A stretch of DNA of 64,000 nucleotides from Wolbachia endosymbiont (group A) of Bibio marci (GCF_947251645.1 NZ_OX366364.1:868001-932000), one strand, 5' to 3'; positions 1-9,270 are shown, counted from the stretch's first letter. The notes: a model not told the origin generated them from the letters alone. Numbers and translations: made by a program.

Positions 1-430
1 GTGCCGAGCGATGCGGACAATGAACCTCCTCTTGAAAAAGAAGATGCTAAATCGTGAGAATAGCATAAACTACAAGCATCATGTGGTTGGAGGGCTAGGC
101 TAAGTGGTATGGTGAACGTAAGTAAAGCTTCATAAGTATCGTAAAGATTAAAGAGCTAAAGATGCTGATAAGCTCTGACCAAAAGGTAATGTGGATAAGT
201 TGCATTCTTCATTTCTGGATGTACGCAAATCACCGGTATAGAGAAGCCACCTAACCCACTGTTGTATGACAGAAGGAACAGGGTAAGCCTGTATTTTCGC
301 CTATATGGCAAGCAAACCGCAAGGAATGCTGATGGTAGTGTAGGTAAAGGAAAATGGAGAAAGCGAATGCCGTTTTATAATGAAATGGATAGAATTTGTA
401 ACATTAATTCGTGTGAAAACGAGCAGACTT
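1..430 (+). mobile_element. Probable group II intron, 5' (domain I) fragment
   Basis: The stretch begins with GTGCC, close to the GUGYG start of group II introns, and contains elements typical of intron domain I, such as GGTGAACGTAAGTAAAGC and AACAGGGTAAGCCTGT. It has no convincing reading frame. No reverse transcriptase or domain V follows, because an IS982-type element begins at 431 and no intron sequence is evident beyond that element. The true 5' end may lie at or just before the window edge. The assignment rests on motif memory and not on a folded model; it could instead be another structured RNA. Confidence 0.5.
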
Positions 431-1377
431 CAAACCCCAGTTGCGGATTAGCCAACGAAGTAAAGCTTAGAAATGCAGCGGCTGCATGGAATATGAAACA
501 AGCGTAGAAAAAATGTGTACCAAAAAATTTATCGGTGATCTGTGGCGAGTATGCTCAATCTCAAATTTGTTTTTCAGAGAGCCAAAAACTGTCTCAATAA
601 TCGATCTTTTTCTTAACAAAATCTTCTCATTTAGCACCATTAATGAGTTTTTCATACCTTTTTTTATACTGGTTACAAGCTTTAACCCTCTATCGAATAA
701 TTCGTGAAAAAGATCTTTTTTGATATATCCTTTATCTCCAAACAATAATCCAGTCAATTTCTGAGTTAAATTTGGCACAGGTATCAATGTTGCCTTTTGT
801 CACCGTAACCCCTTGAATTTTGCCAGTTTCGTTGATTACTAGATGTACCGAAAAACCACCCATAGGTAGTCTTTCCAATCTTTGCCAACCCTTTGAAAAC
901 TTTGTTTCTCGAGGTCCTTTTTGGATGGCAAACAGCGATAGATGTTGCATCTATGTACGAAATCCCTGTCACTTTTGACTGTTCGCAAAACCATTGCATT
1001 AAGAGCGCTAAATACCATAAAACCCGCGATTTTAGCCTAATAAACCTACTATAGGATGGCAATTTTGGAAACGCTGTTTCGTATAATAATTTCAAATAAT
1101 GCACATAGAAAATTTTAAAATTGTCGCACTTGATATAGCAATATTATGGTAAAAATCTCTGAATGCGTAATCTCTGGCGTCCTGGTTGGTTTTTTGCCAC
1201 TTGGTAGAAGTTTTTCTGCAAAATTTTTGTCAACTGAATTGCAAAAATCGTCGATCAGGCAAAATAATTCTGTTATATTTTTATTCATGGGTAACCTCTC
1301 TATTTTGTGAATAATTTACGGAGGTTACCCTATTTTCCTGGCTTTTTCACTGCTTTCTAATTCGCAACTGGGGTTTG
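431..1377 (-). mobile_element. IS982-family insertion sequence, decayed
   Basis: The element is bounded by 21 bp inverted repeats at 431-451 and 1357-1377 that differ at one base; both begin CAAACCCCAGTTGCG when read inward. It carries one transposase reading frame on the minus strand, broken by three frameshifts. No target-site duplication is obvious. The element truncates the group II intron fragment to its left. A perfect 10 bp stem (GGGTAACCTC at 1289-1298 with GAGGTTACCC at 1321-1330) lies just upstream of the transposase start. Confidence 0.85.
467..1288 (-). pseudogene. IS982-family DDE transposase, frameshifted
   Basis: The product would be a DDE transposase that moves the surrounding IS. 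The reading frame starts at ATG 1288 (MNKNITELFCLIDDF), shifts near 1130 to a frame containing SYIDATSIAVCH, shifts again near 890 to a frame containing VHLVINETGKIQGVTVT, and again near 780 to the frame containing LFGDKGYI and RSIIETVFGSLKN, ending at the stop at 467. The two Asp and the Glu of the DDE triad are still visible across these frames. At least three frameshifts mean no active protein is made, so this copy could move only with help from another. Confidence 0.85.
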
Positions 1378-1500
1378 TAAGGTGGTCTACTAAAATTTTA
1401 CTCTATAAAACAATGTCTGAGCTATGCAATTAATACATTGTCAACACAACTGACTTATAAAAGCAAATACTATAACCTTAAAAAGAAGAGAGAAAATATT

Positions 1501-3765
1501 ATGTTTAGTTTAAGAAAGATCTTGGGAAGAAAAATAACTTATCAGGCAAATGATTCGAAATTGAAAGAGAAAGATGAAAAAAGTATTTTAAAATTAGCAT
1601 CAAAAATAAAAGGCAAAAAAAGTAGCATTGCTGAAGAACTAGAAAAAATATCTGAAAAGGAAAAACAAAGGATTCTTACTACGGAAGTAAGCAAACATCG
1701 GGGTAAAGAATCAACTTTTACACTACTTACTCATGCTACATTTTGCGAGAATAGTCAAGCTGTAAAGGATATTTTGCAACAAGCCAAGTTGAGCAACCTT
1801 TTAAAGAGTGTTCTTAGTGCAAAAATAATTAGTGATGATTCATTAATTTACACACCGCTTACTTATGCCATATTATGTAAAAATAGCAAAGCTATTAAAG
1901 AAATTTTAAAAGTCTCTAAGGAGAACGGTATTCTGAAAGATATTCTTGACGCAACAATAACTATAAAATATCTAGATGGTCGGAGAGCAACTGTTACACC
2001 ACTTGCTTATGCTATACTATGTGGAGATAGTATAGCTATTGAAGAAATTTTAAAAGTTTCTAAGGAGAACGGTATTCTGAAAGATATTCTTAACACAACA
2101 GCAACTATAAGATATCCAGATAACCAGGAAGTAACTTACGCACCACTTGCTCATGCTATGTTCTGGAAGGATAGCAAAGCTATTAAAGAAATTCTAGTAG
2201 CAGCTGAAGAGAACAGTATTCTGAAAGATATTCTTAACACAACAACAACCATGAAATATCTAGACCGGGAAGTGACTTACACACTACTTGCTTATGTTAT
2301 ACTACGTAGAGATAGTATAGCTGTTGAGAAAGTGTTAAGAGTAGCTAAAGAAAACGGTATTCTGAGAGATATTCTTGACACAACAATAACTATAAAACAT
2401 TTAGATAGCCGGGAAGTGACTTACACACCACTTGCTCATGCTATGTTCTGGGAGGATGGCAAAATTATTAAAGAAATTCTAGTAGCAGCTGAAGAAAACG
2501 GTATTCTGAAAGATATTCTTGACGCAACAACAACTATAAAATATCTAGATGGTCAGGAAGAAATTTACACACCGCTTACTTACGCCATATCATGTAAAAA
2601 TAGCAAAACTATTGAAGAAATTTTAAAAGTCTCTAAAGAAAACGGTATTCTGAAAGATATTCTTGACGCAACAACAACTATAAAACATTCAGATAGCCGG
2701 GAAGTGACTTACACACTACTTGCTTATGCTATACTGCGTGAAAATAGTATAGCTATTGAAGAAATTTTAAAAGTCTCTAAGGAGAACGGTATTCTGAAAG
2801 ATATTCTTAACGCAACAATAACTATAAAATGTCCAGATGGTCGGAGAGTAACTGTTACACCACTTGCTTATGCTATACTACGTAAAGATAGTATGGCTGT
2901 TGAGAAAATGTTAAGAGTAGCTAAAGAAAACGGTATTCTGAAAGACATTCTTGACGCAACAACAACTATAAAATATCCAGATGGTCAGGAAGAAACTTGC
3001 ACACCACTTGCTTATGCTATACTACGTAAAGATAGTATAGCTGTTGAGAAAATGTTAAGAGTAGCTAAAGAAAACGGTATTCTGAAAGACATTCTTAACA
3101 CAACAATAACCATAAAACATAAAAATAATCAAAAAGTAACTGATAAGTTACTTGCCGCATTACATGATCGCAAAGTTATTCAAGAAATTTTAGACATAGC
3201 TAGAGAAAATGATATTCTGAAAGACATTCTTAATGCAACAATAACTATAAAATATCCAGATAGTGAAGAAAAAATCTACACACCACTTACTTATACAATA
3301 TCATGTCAAAGCAACGAAGTTGTCAATACAACAAGAGCTATAAATCAAGATGGTCAGGAAAAAACTCACATCCCATTTCCTACCCTTGATAAAAGAGAAA
3401 CTGAATTAAAATTAAAAGAAAAAAGACAAAAAAGACAAAGTAAAAGAGATGAGGGATTAAATTTTAACAATGGTAGTAGTGACAAAAATGTTGAAATAAA
3501 AATTAATGGGGATATCTTGTTGCAGCATAGTAGTGGAATTGAAAATGAAATAAATCATACTGCTGTACGTAATGATGTAGGGGGGGTAAAGCCTCTAATA
3601 GAAAGTAGAGTAGATGTTAAAGCACAGAATATAGATGCAATAATTGTAACTTCTGTGACACTTGAGTTGATAGCTGGTAAAATAGCATGTGTACTGCCAA
3701 AACCCACCACTAAATTGGAAGAAGTAGCTATAACATATTTTCAAGGTTTTACACTATATTTGTGA
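1501..3765 (+). CDS. Ankyrin-like repeat protein with 48-residue repeats
   Basis: This predicted 754-residue protein is built largely of about eleven tandem units of 46-48 residues, each starting like an ankyrin helix pair (TPLAYAILRKDSIAVEKMLR) and continuing with KENGILKDILDATTTIKY and a short DGQE-type turn. Ordinary ankyrin units are 33 residues, so each unit carries an added helix and loop. A charged 60-residue N-terminus precedes the repeats and a non-repeat tail of about 150 residues follows; there is no signal peptide. The ATG at 1501 is chosen because AAGAGAG lies just upstream; an in-frame TTG at 1438 is less likely. Ankyrin proteins of Wolbachia are often proposed to meet host proteins, but no function is shown here. 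Confidence 0.8.
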   Translation: MFSLRKILGRKITYQANDSKLKEKDEKSILKLASKIKGKKSSIAEELEKISEKEKQRILTTEVSKHRGKESTFTLLTHATFCENSQAVKDILQQAKLSNLLKSVLSAKIISDDSLIYTPLTYAILCKNSKAIKEILKVSKENGILKDILDATITIKYLDGRRATVTPLAYAILCGDSIAIEEILKVSKENGILKDILNTTATIRYPDNQEVTYAPLAHAMFWKDSKAIKEILVAAEENSILKDILNTTTTMKYLDREVTYTLLAYVILRRDSIAVEKVLRVAKENGILRDILDTTITIKHLDSREVTYTPLAHAMFWEDGKIIKEILVAAEENGILKDILDATTTIKYLDGQEEIYTPLTYAISCKNSKTIEEILKVSKENGILKDILDATTTIKHSDSREVTYTLLAYAILRENSIAIEEILKVSKENGILKDILNATITIKCPDGRRVTVTPLAYAILRKDSMAVEKMLRVAKENGILKDILDATTTIKYPDGQEETCTPLAYAILRKDSIAVEKMLRVAKENGILKDILNTTITIKHKNNQKVTDKLLAALHDRKVIQEILDIARENDILKDILNATITIKYPDSEEKIYTPLTYTISCQSNEVVNTTRAINQDGQEKTHIPFPTLDKRETELKLKEKRQKRQSKRDEGLNFNNGSSDKNVEIKINGDILLQHSSGIENEINHTAVRNDVGGVKPLIESRVDVKAQNIDAIIVTSVTLELIAGKIACVLPKPTTKLEEVAITYFQGFTLYL
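1852..3279 (+). repeat. Tandem ~144 bp repeats within the ankyrin-like gene
   Basis: Ten successive in-frame units of 138-144 bp, each starting at an ACACC(A/G)CTT-like codon run and sharing ATTCTGAAAGATATTCTT. Several units are nearly identical in DNA (for example around 2850 and 2990), which points to recent duplication or gene conversion. Unit number could vary between strains. Confidence 0.85.
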
Positions 3766-3805
3766 AACTTAATTTATATGTGCTAAACAAGATGCTGATT
3801 AGTTT

Positions 3806-4020
3806 TATAGCTAACCCAAGAAAGGTTTCCCTACGTCATACCGCCGCGGCGCTAACACGTAGCAACTGTTCTTCCTCGTCATACCGTCACGGTATCTCTA
3901 GATCCCGCTAACAAGCAGCGGGATGACGAGCTTATCGTCATGCCACCACGAACCGTCATACCGCCACGGTATCTCTTAGCCGCTAACAAGTAGCGGGATG
4001 ACGGTTGTCGTTTAGCTATA
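3806..4020. repeat. Palindromic mobile element cluster with TATAGCTAA ends
   Basis: The left end reads TATAGCTAACCCAAG and the right end TTTAGCTATA, so the ends are inverted copies. Inside are several copies of a palindrome of the type GTCATACCG..GCTAAC..TAGCGGGATGACG. Related elements lie at 8,541, 27,376, 38,430 and 40,510. No coding capacity is seen. Together with the following duplicated block this fills most of the spacer after the ankyrin-like gene. Confidence 0.7.
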
Positions 4021-4477
4021 AATATTAAGAAATTTACCAAATAAAAAAAAAGGCAAAAGAAGCCCCGTGGTTGGCTAGTTACTTACATTATACTTTCAAG
4101 TATGGCGTTTTTTTATTCTAAACGTTTAATAACCGCGATTCAGCTGCTTTTAAACCGCAACTAATCTAAATTATAAACGTTAAGAAATTTACTAAACAGA
4201 AAAAAGGCAAAAGAAACCCTAGGGTAGCTAGTTATTCACTATCCATTTTTTAAGTTGGCGTTTTTTGATGTTTTAAATGCTTTATAAGCGTATTTCAGCT
4301 TGTGTAGGTAAAAACCTAGAAATTTGATAAAGACATAAGGTGCACATAGTGCAAAAAATTAAACATGAGACGCCAAATACGTTGAGTTTTTTTGTCATTT
4401 AATCTGTACAGAGAAGATAAATAAATAGCTTCAGTCTCATGATAAGGGGGCTGGCGGAGTTTGTCAAGGAAGTTTTT
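3999..4477. repeat. Dispersed ~480 bp noncoding repeat, copy 1
   Basis: This block is repeated with moderate divergence and small indels at 8,684-9,160. Both copies share the order: end of a palindrome cluster, a unit with TTAAGAAATTTACCAAA and GGCAAAAGAAGCCCC, a second related unit about 155 bp on, then AGGTGCACATAGTGCAAAAAA, and finally ATGATAAGGGGGCTGGCG. Frames are stopped throughout, so it is probably noncoding. It could be a decayed mobile element or a structured RNA. Confidence 0.7.
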
Positions 4478-4582
4478 CGTTTCATCCAATGCGCTGCCAA
4501 AAGCTATGCAAAAAGTCTAATGAGTTAACTCCCATATATCCTGAGTAGCTCTTGTGCATTAGCCTTTATTAGAGCTTTTATC

Positions 4583-4723
4583 ATGGCTATTTTTATCGGC
4601 TTAACAAGCTACGTTTACAATGGTCAAACAATCAGTGTAGCTATTCTTGTTTTATCCGCGATAGTACTAGAACTTATTTTTACTGTCTACTTATTGTTTT
4701 CAAGGTCTGGAGAAGATCTATAA
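4583..4723 (+). CDS. Possible small membrane peptide or gene remnant
   Basis: A 46-codon frame starts at ATG 4583 and encodes a hydrophobic peptide (MAIFIGLTSYVYNGQTISVA then a leucine/isoleucine-rich stretch) ending SRSGEDL. The open frame extends upstream to 4529 without a stop but has no ATG there. No clear ribosome binding site is seen. It may be the C-terminal remnant of a transmembrane protein; I do not recognise the family, and it may not be expressed. Confidence 0.25.
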   Translation: MAIFIGLTSYVYNGQTISVAILVLSAIVLELIFTVYLLFSRSGEDL

Positions 4724-4756
4724 TCACCATATAGATTTTCTCATTTTCAGTTATTA

Positions 4757-5569
4757 TTATAATATGCGTTGGCGCTTTGCTGCTGGTTCTATACGTATTT
4801 CTTCCAACTTATCTAGTCTATCAAACTTTTCTAATATTGGGAGTTGAAGACTATTTGATGGCTGTTCTCCAGTCACCCAGGAGATCAATTCATCGCATGA
4901 TTGATCCCCTAACTTTGAAAGTATACCATCCAAATCGACGACGCAATTGCCCGCAAGAGTAGATTTTGGAACGACGCCTCTGGGATTCAACCCATATTGA
5001 TCAGTTATCTCCTCTAACGGAGCAGAATTTGGAAGGAAATTTATTGAATTATTTAACGTTGAAAATTCATCCTGAAAAGATCTCTTTCTTTTTTGCGCTA
5101 ACGATTCATTATCTAAACTGTCTGTATTGGAGTTTTCGGTTCTTATCTTGCTTGAACCCTCTTTATTGTTTAAGTAAAATTTCCTTGAGGTAGACCGAAT
5201 TCTGGCCGATGCCTTGTCTAAATATGCACGATAGCCTTCTTTTTGCGGATAATTTAATTTATCAAATAGAGTTTTATATGAAGCACGTTGAGAATGATAG
5301 GTAGCTTTCAATATACTGAACGCAGAATCTTGATTCTTTTCGAGTAGATCATCAAATATGTCAACAGCTTGATCTTTTGCCACTACTCTCAGTATAAGAG
5401 ACATAGCTCTAGCATGACCCTTCAGTGTTGTTATGTTAAGGTAACACTGTTTATGGTAGTTACTGAGGCTATTAAATGTCTCTCTAAATTTGTTTATTCG
5501 CCCGCGTCTCGCTGAATCGTTCAATTCTTGAATTACTTCACCGCTTATATCATTAGGACTATTATGCAT
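4757..5569 (-). CDS. Unknown 270-residue protein with NLS-like motifs
   Basis: I do not recognise the family. The protein is soluble, without signal peptide or membrane segment. The first ~120 residues look helical and resemble an alpha-solenoid in spacing; the middle is polar and low in complexity. Two basic clusters resemble eukaryotic nuclear localisation signals: QKRKR at residues 159-163 and the C-terminal PAAKRQRIL at 262-270, which closely resembles the c-Myc signal PAAKRVKLD. In an intracellular symbiont this suggests a host-nucleus-directed protein, but that is inference. The start ATG at 5569 has only a weak AAAGAA in front. The gene is isolated between a repeat-rich spacer and prfA. 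Confidence 0.6.
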   Translation of the reverse strand: MHNSPNDISGEVIQELNDSARRGRINKFRETFNSLSNYHKQCYLNITTLKGHARAMSLILRVVAKDQAVDIFDDLLEKNQDSAFSILKATYHSQRASYKTLFDKLNYPQKEGYRAYLDKASARIRSTSRKFYLNNKEGSSKIRTENSNTDSLDNESLAQKRKRSFQDEFSTLNNSINFLPNSAPLEEITDQYGLNPRGVVPKSTLAGNCVVDLDGILSKLGDQSCDELISWVTGEQPSNSLQLPILEKFDRLDKLEEIRIEPAAKRQRIL

Positions 5570-5770
5570 TTCTTTACTACTATTATTAGTTAGTACATTA
5601 ATACCATATTAGTATTTATCAAGAAATCAATAGAAATATTTAAAAAAAAATAGATTAGTCTTAGCATTAAGTATTAGGGGGTTTGAAATCTCTGTGAAAA
5701 GAACTACAAGCAGAGTACGTGTATAAGCCTGTTTTGATTAAAAAACAATTGCAGAATTGTTTAATCAATT

Positions 5771-6850
5771 TTAACTCTCTCCGGCCAATCTTTCTGCTTC
5801 ATTACGTGAAATTAATGCCTCAATAAATTCATCTAGTTCACCTTCTTTTATAATCTGCTCTAGCCGATGTGAAGTTAGATTAATTCTATGATCTGTTATT
5901 CTTGATTGTGGAAAGTTATATGTTCTTATGCGCTCGGAGCGATCCCCAGAGCCAATCTGACTTTTTCTCATTGTTGACCTTTCCATTTCTTTTTTTTGTC
6001 TTTCAATTTCGTATAGCCTTGCCCTCAATACTTTGAGCGCTTTAGCTTTATTTTTGTGCTGCGATTTTTCATCTTGCTGTATCACAACTATCCCTGTTGG
6101 CAAGTGGGTGACCCTTACTGCGCTGTCAGTTGTATTCACTGATTGCCCTCCAGGACCACTGGATCTATAAACATCTATTCGTAAGTCTTTTTCTTCTATT
6201 TTAAAGTCAACCTCTTCTACTTCAGGTAATATCGCAACAGTAGCGGCAGAGGTATGCAACCTTCCTGAGGATTCAGTTTCTGGCACTCTCTGTACTCTGT
6301 GCACCCCTGATTCAAATTTCAACCTTGCAAAAACTTCTGTTCCATTAATGAGTGCAGAAGCTTCCTTATAGCCACCTATACCTGTATTAGAAATGCTTAT
6401 TGGCTCGAACTTCCAATTTCTTCTTTCTGCATATTTTTGATACATACGAAATAACATTGCTGCAAATAATGCTGCTTCTCCTCCTCCTGTACCTGCTCTG
6501 ATTTCCAATATTGCATTTCTTGAGTCATCTTCATCTTTGGGCAATAATGCTAACTTTAGTTTTGCTTTTACTTTTGGCAATAATACCTTGTGCTTTTCGA
6601 AAAATTCTTCTTTTGCTAACTCTTTTATATCACCTTCGCTGTTTTCATCTTTCATTATTTCTTCTAAGTCTGAAATTTCCTCTTTCAGCGTGTTATATTC
6701 ATCAATTATCTTGATTATTGGCCTGAGCTCAGAATATTCCTTTGAAAGGGTAATGAATTCTTTTTGACTTAAATTGGTAGGATTTTCCAAATTCCTCTCT
6801 ATATCATTAAATTTTTTCTTTAAGTCTTGTAAATTATTTTCCATATCCAT
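5771..6850 (-). CDS. prfA: Peptide chain release factor 1
   Basis: RF1 recognises UAA and UAG codons and triggers release of the finished protein from the ribosome. The 359 residues match the usual length. The catalytic GGQ is at residues 234-236 ([11 protein letters not shown]) and the codon-recognition PxT tripeptide appears as PET at 190-192, followed by the family run [11 protein letters not shown]. The charged N-terminal domain covers about residues 1-100. Translation may begin at ATG 6850 or at ATG 6844 two codons later; no clear binding site separates them. The gene stands alone, divergent from engB. Confidence 0.97.
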   Translation of the reverse strand: MDMENNLQDLKKKFNDIERNLENPTNLSQKEFITLSKEYSELRPIIKIIDEYNTLKEEISDLEEIMKDENSEGDIKELAKEEFFEKHKVLLPKVKAKLKLALLPKDEDDSRNAILEIRAGTGGGEAALFAAMLFRMYQKYAERRNWKFEPISISNTGIGGYKEASALINGTEVFARLKFESGVHRVQRVPETESSGRLHTSAATVAILPEVEEVDFKIEEKDLRIDVYRSSGPGGQSVNTTDSAVRVTHLPTGIVVIQQDEKSQHKNKAKALKVLRARLYEIERQKKEMERSTMRKSQIGSGDRSERIRTYNFPQSRITDHRINLTSHRLEQIIKEGELDEFIEALISRNEAERLAGES

Positions 6851-6948
6851 ATAGCACAGATCTAGCTAAGTAATATATACTGAAATAAAAAATTTCTTAT
6901 ATCAAGCAATAACACTATAATATACCTACTACCTTCTAGTTGAATATA

Positions 6949-7542
6949 ATGGCAAAACAGATAACATCAAACTGCAATTTCATATTTGGAGCTTCGGACA
7001 TAAAATCATTACCAGATGAATCAGCTCCAGAGATTGCGTTTGCTGGTAGATCAAATGTAGGAAAATCCAGTCTGATTAACTTACTGATAAACAGCAAAAA
7101 AGCTGCCAGAGTTTCCTCTAAACCTGGATGCACTAGACAAATAAATTTTTACTCTATGTACAATGATAAGTTCAGGCTTGTTGACCTACCAGGGTATGGT
7201 TATTCTCATGCAGGTAAGGAGGAAATTATACAATATTTAAACTTAATTGAGTATTATCTAATTCAAAGAAGAAATCTAAGAAGAGTGTTTGTGTTGATAG
7301 ATAGCAAGGTAGGATTAAAAGAAATAGACAAAGACTTCATTTATTGGTTAATATATAATAATATTAACTTTAACGTTGTGCTAACAAAAATAGATAAAGT
7401 AAGTCAAAAAAGCTTAGGTGCTGTTATAGAAGATATTCAAAAATGGATTAATAATGAGAATGTGTCAATTCATCAAATAAGCATTCGTGTTAAGCATAAA
7501 ATAACCAAGGTAAAAGATGAGTTTTTCAAGTTTACAAGATAA
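6949..7542 (+). CDS. engB: GTP-binding protein EngB/YsxC (ribosome assembly)
   Basis: This small TRAFAC-class GTPase assists assembly of the large ribosomal subunit. Motifs are visible in order: G1 GRSNVGKSS, a Thr-containing G2 region in KPGCTRQINFY, G3 DLPGYGYS, and G4 TKID. The 197-residue length is normal. The ATG at 6949 (MAKQITSN) is preferred to a TTG nine bases earlier because family members begin near this point. Its 3' end overlaps the following argB-like frame by 26 bp, suggesting translational coupling. Confidence 0.95.
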   Translation: MAKQITSNCNFIFGASDIKSLPDESAPEIAFAGRSNVGKSSLINLLINSKKAARVSSKPGCTRQINFYSMYNDKFRLVDLPGYGYSHAGKEEIIQYLNLIEYYLIQRRNLRRVFVLIDSKVGLKEIDKDFIYWLIYNNINFNVVLTKIDKVSQKSLGAVIEDIQKWINNENVSIHQISIRVKHKITKVKDEFFKFTR

Positions 7543-8458
7543 AAAAATGAAAAGTAGTGAATTTTTAAAGGGTGAGGTATCATTTGAACAAAAAGCAGAA
7601 ATATTACTTGAAGTGTTATCTAACATACCTAGCTTTGTGGGCGAAACTTTTGTCATTAAATGCGGCGGAATAACGATCTCAGATGAAAGACTATTCTATA
7701 CTTTTGTGCATAATGTTGTCTTATTAAAGCAGCTTGGTATAAATCCGGTGATAGTTCATGACGGAGAATATGAAATTAACTCAGTGTTAAAAATGCTGGG
7801 TATGGACAGTAAGTTTGTGAATGGTATCAGACTTACAGACAAAGACACTATGAAAATCATTGAAATGGCACTGTGTGGTTCAGTTAATAAAAAAATTGTT
7901 CAGCATATAAATTCTGCTGGTGGTTCAGCTATTGGATTATGTGGAAAAGACGGCAACTTAATTAAAGCCGAAAAAATAACCGCTACGCTTAGAGAAGATA
8001 GATCAAATAATATCGAAAAGATATTAGACATGGGGTTCATCGGTAGACCCACTGAAATCAATCCTGATATATTATTTTTTATTGAAGAATCAGATTTTAT
8101 ACCAGTTATTGCACCAATTGGTCATGGAAAAGATGGGGAAACATATCATATTGATGCCGATAGTACTGCAAGCGCAATCGCAATTGCAGTTTCTGCATCT
8201 AAAATGATAATCTTGAGTGACACAGATGAAGAAATAGATAAAATTGGTGGCAGGAAGATATCTGTTAAAAATTTAAATGCATCGATTGATTGTGGCAAAA
8301 TTCAAGGAGAAAAATTTATTGGAAGGCTCATGGCATATACTAAAGTGGTAGAGGAATGTGCTGGAGTTGTTCACATAGTTGATGGTAGAATACCTAACAT
8401 TATGCTTGATTTATTTACTGAAAATAATTCGAGTATATCAATTGTGAGTGATTTATAA
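7517..8458 (+). CDS. argB: Acetylglutamate kinase-like protein (ArgB family), divergent
   Basis: ArgB phosphorylates N-acetylglutamate in arginine synthesis. The amino-acid kinase fold is recognisable: IKCGG at residues 47-51 with the phosphate-binding Lys, HIDADSTA with the conserved Asp, and MIILSDTDEE. However, the substrate loop, normally HGGGP, reads HDGEY at 81-85, and the C-terminal region that usually supplies a catalytic Lys (GM.P/VK) reads FIGRLM. No other arginine genes lie nearby. The enzyme may use another substrate or be non-catalytic. The 313-residue length is slightly long. ATG 7517 has AAGG six bases upstream and lies inside engB. Confidence 0.8.
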   Translation: MSFSSLQDKKMKSSEFLKGEVSFEQKAEILLEVLSNIPSFVGETFVIKCGGITISDERLFYTFVHNVVLLKQLGINPVIVHDGEYEINSVLKMLGMDSKFVNGIRLTDKDTMKIIEMALCGSVNKKIVQHINSAGGSAIGLCGKDGNLIKAEKITATLREDRSNNIEKILDMGFIGRPTEINPDILFFIEESDFIPVIAPIGHGKDGETYHIDADSTASAIAIAVSASKMIILSDTDEEIDKIGGRKISVKNLNASIDCGKIQGEKFIGRLMAYTKVVEECAGVVHIVDGRIPNIMLDLFTENNSSISIVSDL

Positions 8459-8540
8459 CTACACGAATGTTGTCTACCAGGGATGCCAGTGCCTTGACTA
8501 CTTGGATCCAGCTAAGTTGGTGAGCATAAAATAACGCCGT

Positions 8541-8703
8541 CATACCGCCGCGGTATCTCTTAGCCGCTAATGCGTAGCGGGATGACGAGGTTATCGTCAT
8601 ACTGCCGCGAACCGTCATACCGTCACGGTATCTCTTAGCATAGATCCCGCTAACGCGTAGCGGGATACTTGACCTTTACAGGGATGACGGTTGTCGTTTA
8701 GCT
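8541..8703. repeat. Palindromic element cluster
   Basis: Two to three copies of the GTCATACCG..TAGCGGGATGACG palindrome, ending in TTTAGCTATA at the right like the element at 3,806. A different short element with CCAGGGATGCCAGTG lies at 8,478-8,492. The left TATAGCTAA end is missing, so this copy is truncated. Confidence 0.65.
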
Positions 8704-9160
8704 ATAAATATTTAAGAAATTTACCAAATGAAAAAAAAGGCAAAAGAAGCCCCATGGTTAACTAGTTATTTATATGTACTTCAAAATATTGGCGTTTTTT
8801 ATTCTAAACGCTGCAATTTAGCTGCTTTTAAATACGACTAACCTAAATTATAAACGTTAAGAAATTTACCAAGTGGAAAAAAAGGCAAAGAAAACCTAGG
8901 GTAGCTAGTATTCAAATTCTCCCTTGTCTATTTGACGTCTTTTACTGTCTTAAACGCTTTATAAGCGCGTTTCGGCTTGTATAGGTAGAAACCTAAAAGT
9001 TTTATAAAGACATGAGGTGCACATAGTGCAAAAAATTAAGCATGATTTACGCTAAATACATTAAGTTTTTTTGTCATTAATCCACTGCAGAGATTGCGAA
9101 GATAAATAAATAGCTTCACTGTCATGATAAGGGGGCTGGCGAAATATGTCAAGGAATTTT
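8684..9160. repeat. Dispersed ~480 bp noncoding repeat, copy 2
   Basis: Second copy of the block at 3,999-4,477, in the same orientation, again directly following a palindrome cluster. The paired units around 8,711 and 8,862 repeat the AAGAAATTTACCAA..GGCAAA signature. It ends about 110 bp before the dut gene. No gene is seen in it. Confidence 0.7.
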
Positions 9161-9215
9161 ATGGCCTAGCGTCACACGCTGGAATGACATCATTTACGAT
9201 GTAACATTTATTACT

Positions 9216-9243
9216 TTTGCAGATATAATTTACATGCTATAAT
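9216..9243 (+). promoter_or_regulatory. Sigma-70-like promoter for dut with extended -10
   Basis: A perfect TATAAT at 9238-9243 is preceded by TGC, forming an extended -10, with TTTGCA at 9216-9221 as a partial -35 and a 16 bp spacer. It lies 27 bases upstream of the dut start and outside the duplicated block. Confidence 0.55.
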
Positions 9244-9270
9244 TGAGTCTTCATAAGCTGGTAAATTGGA

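Noticed and set aside
262..507. 81-codon plus-strand frame
   Set aside because: It runs through the intron-like region and into the IS inverted repeat, has no plausible start site, and its product looks like chance translation.
3806..4020. CRISPR-like array
   Set aside because: The repeats are palindromic, unequal in length and lack regular spacers; they match dispersed mobile palindromes.
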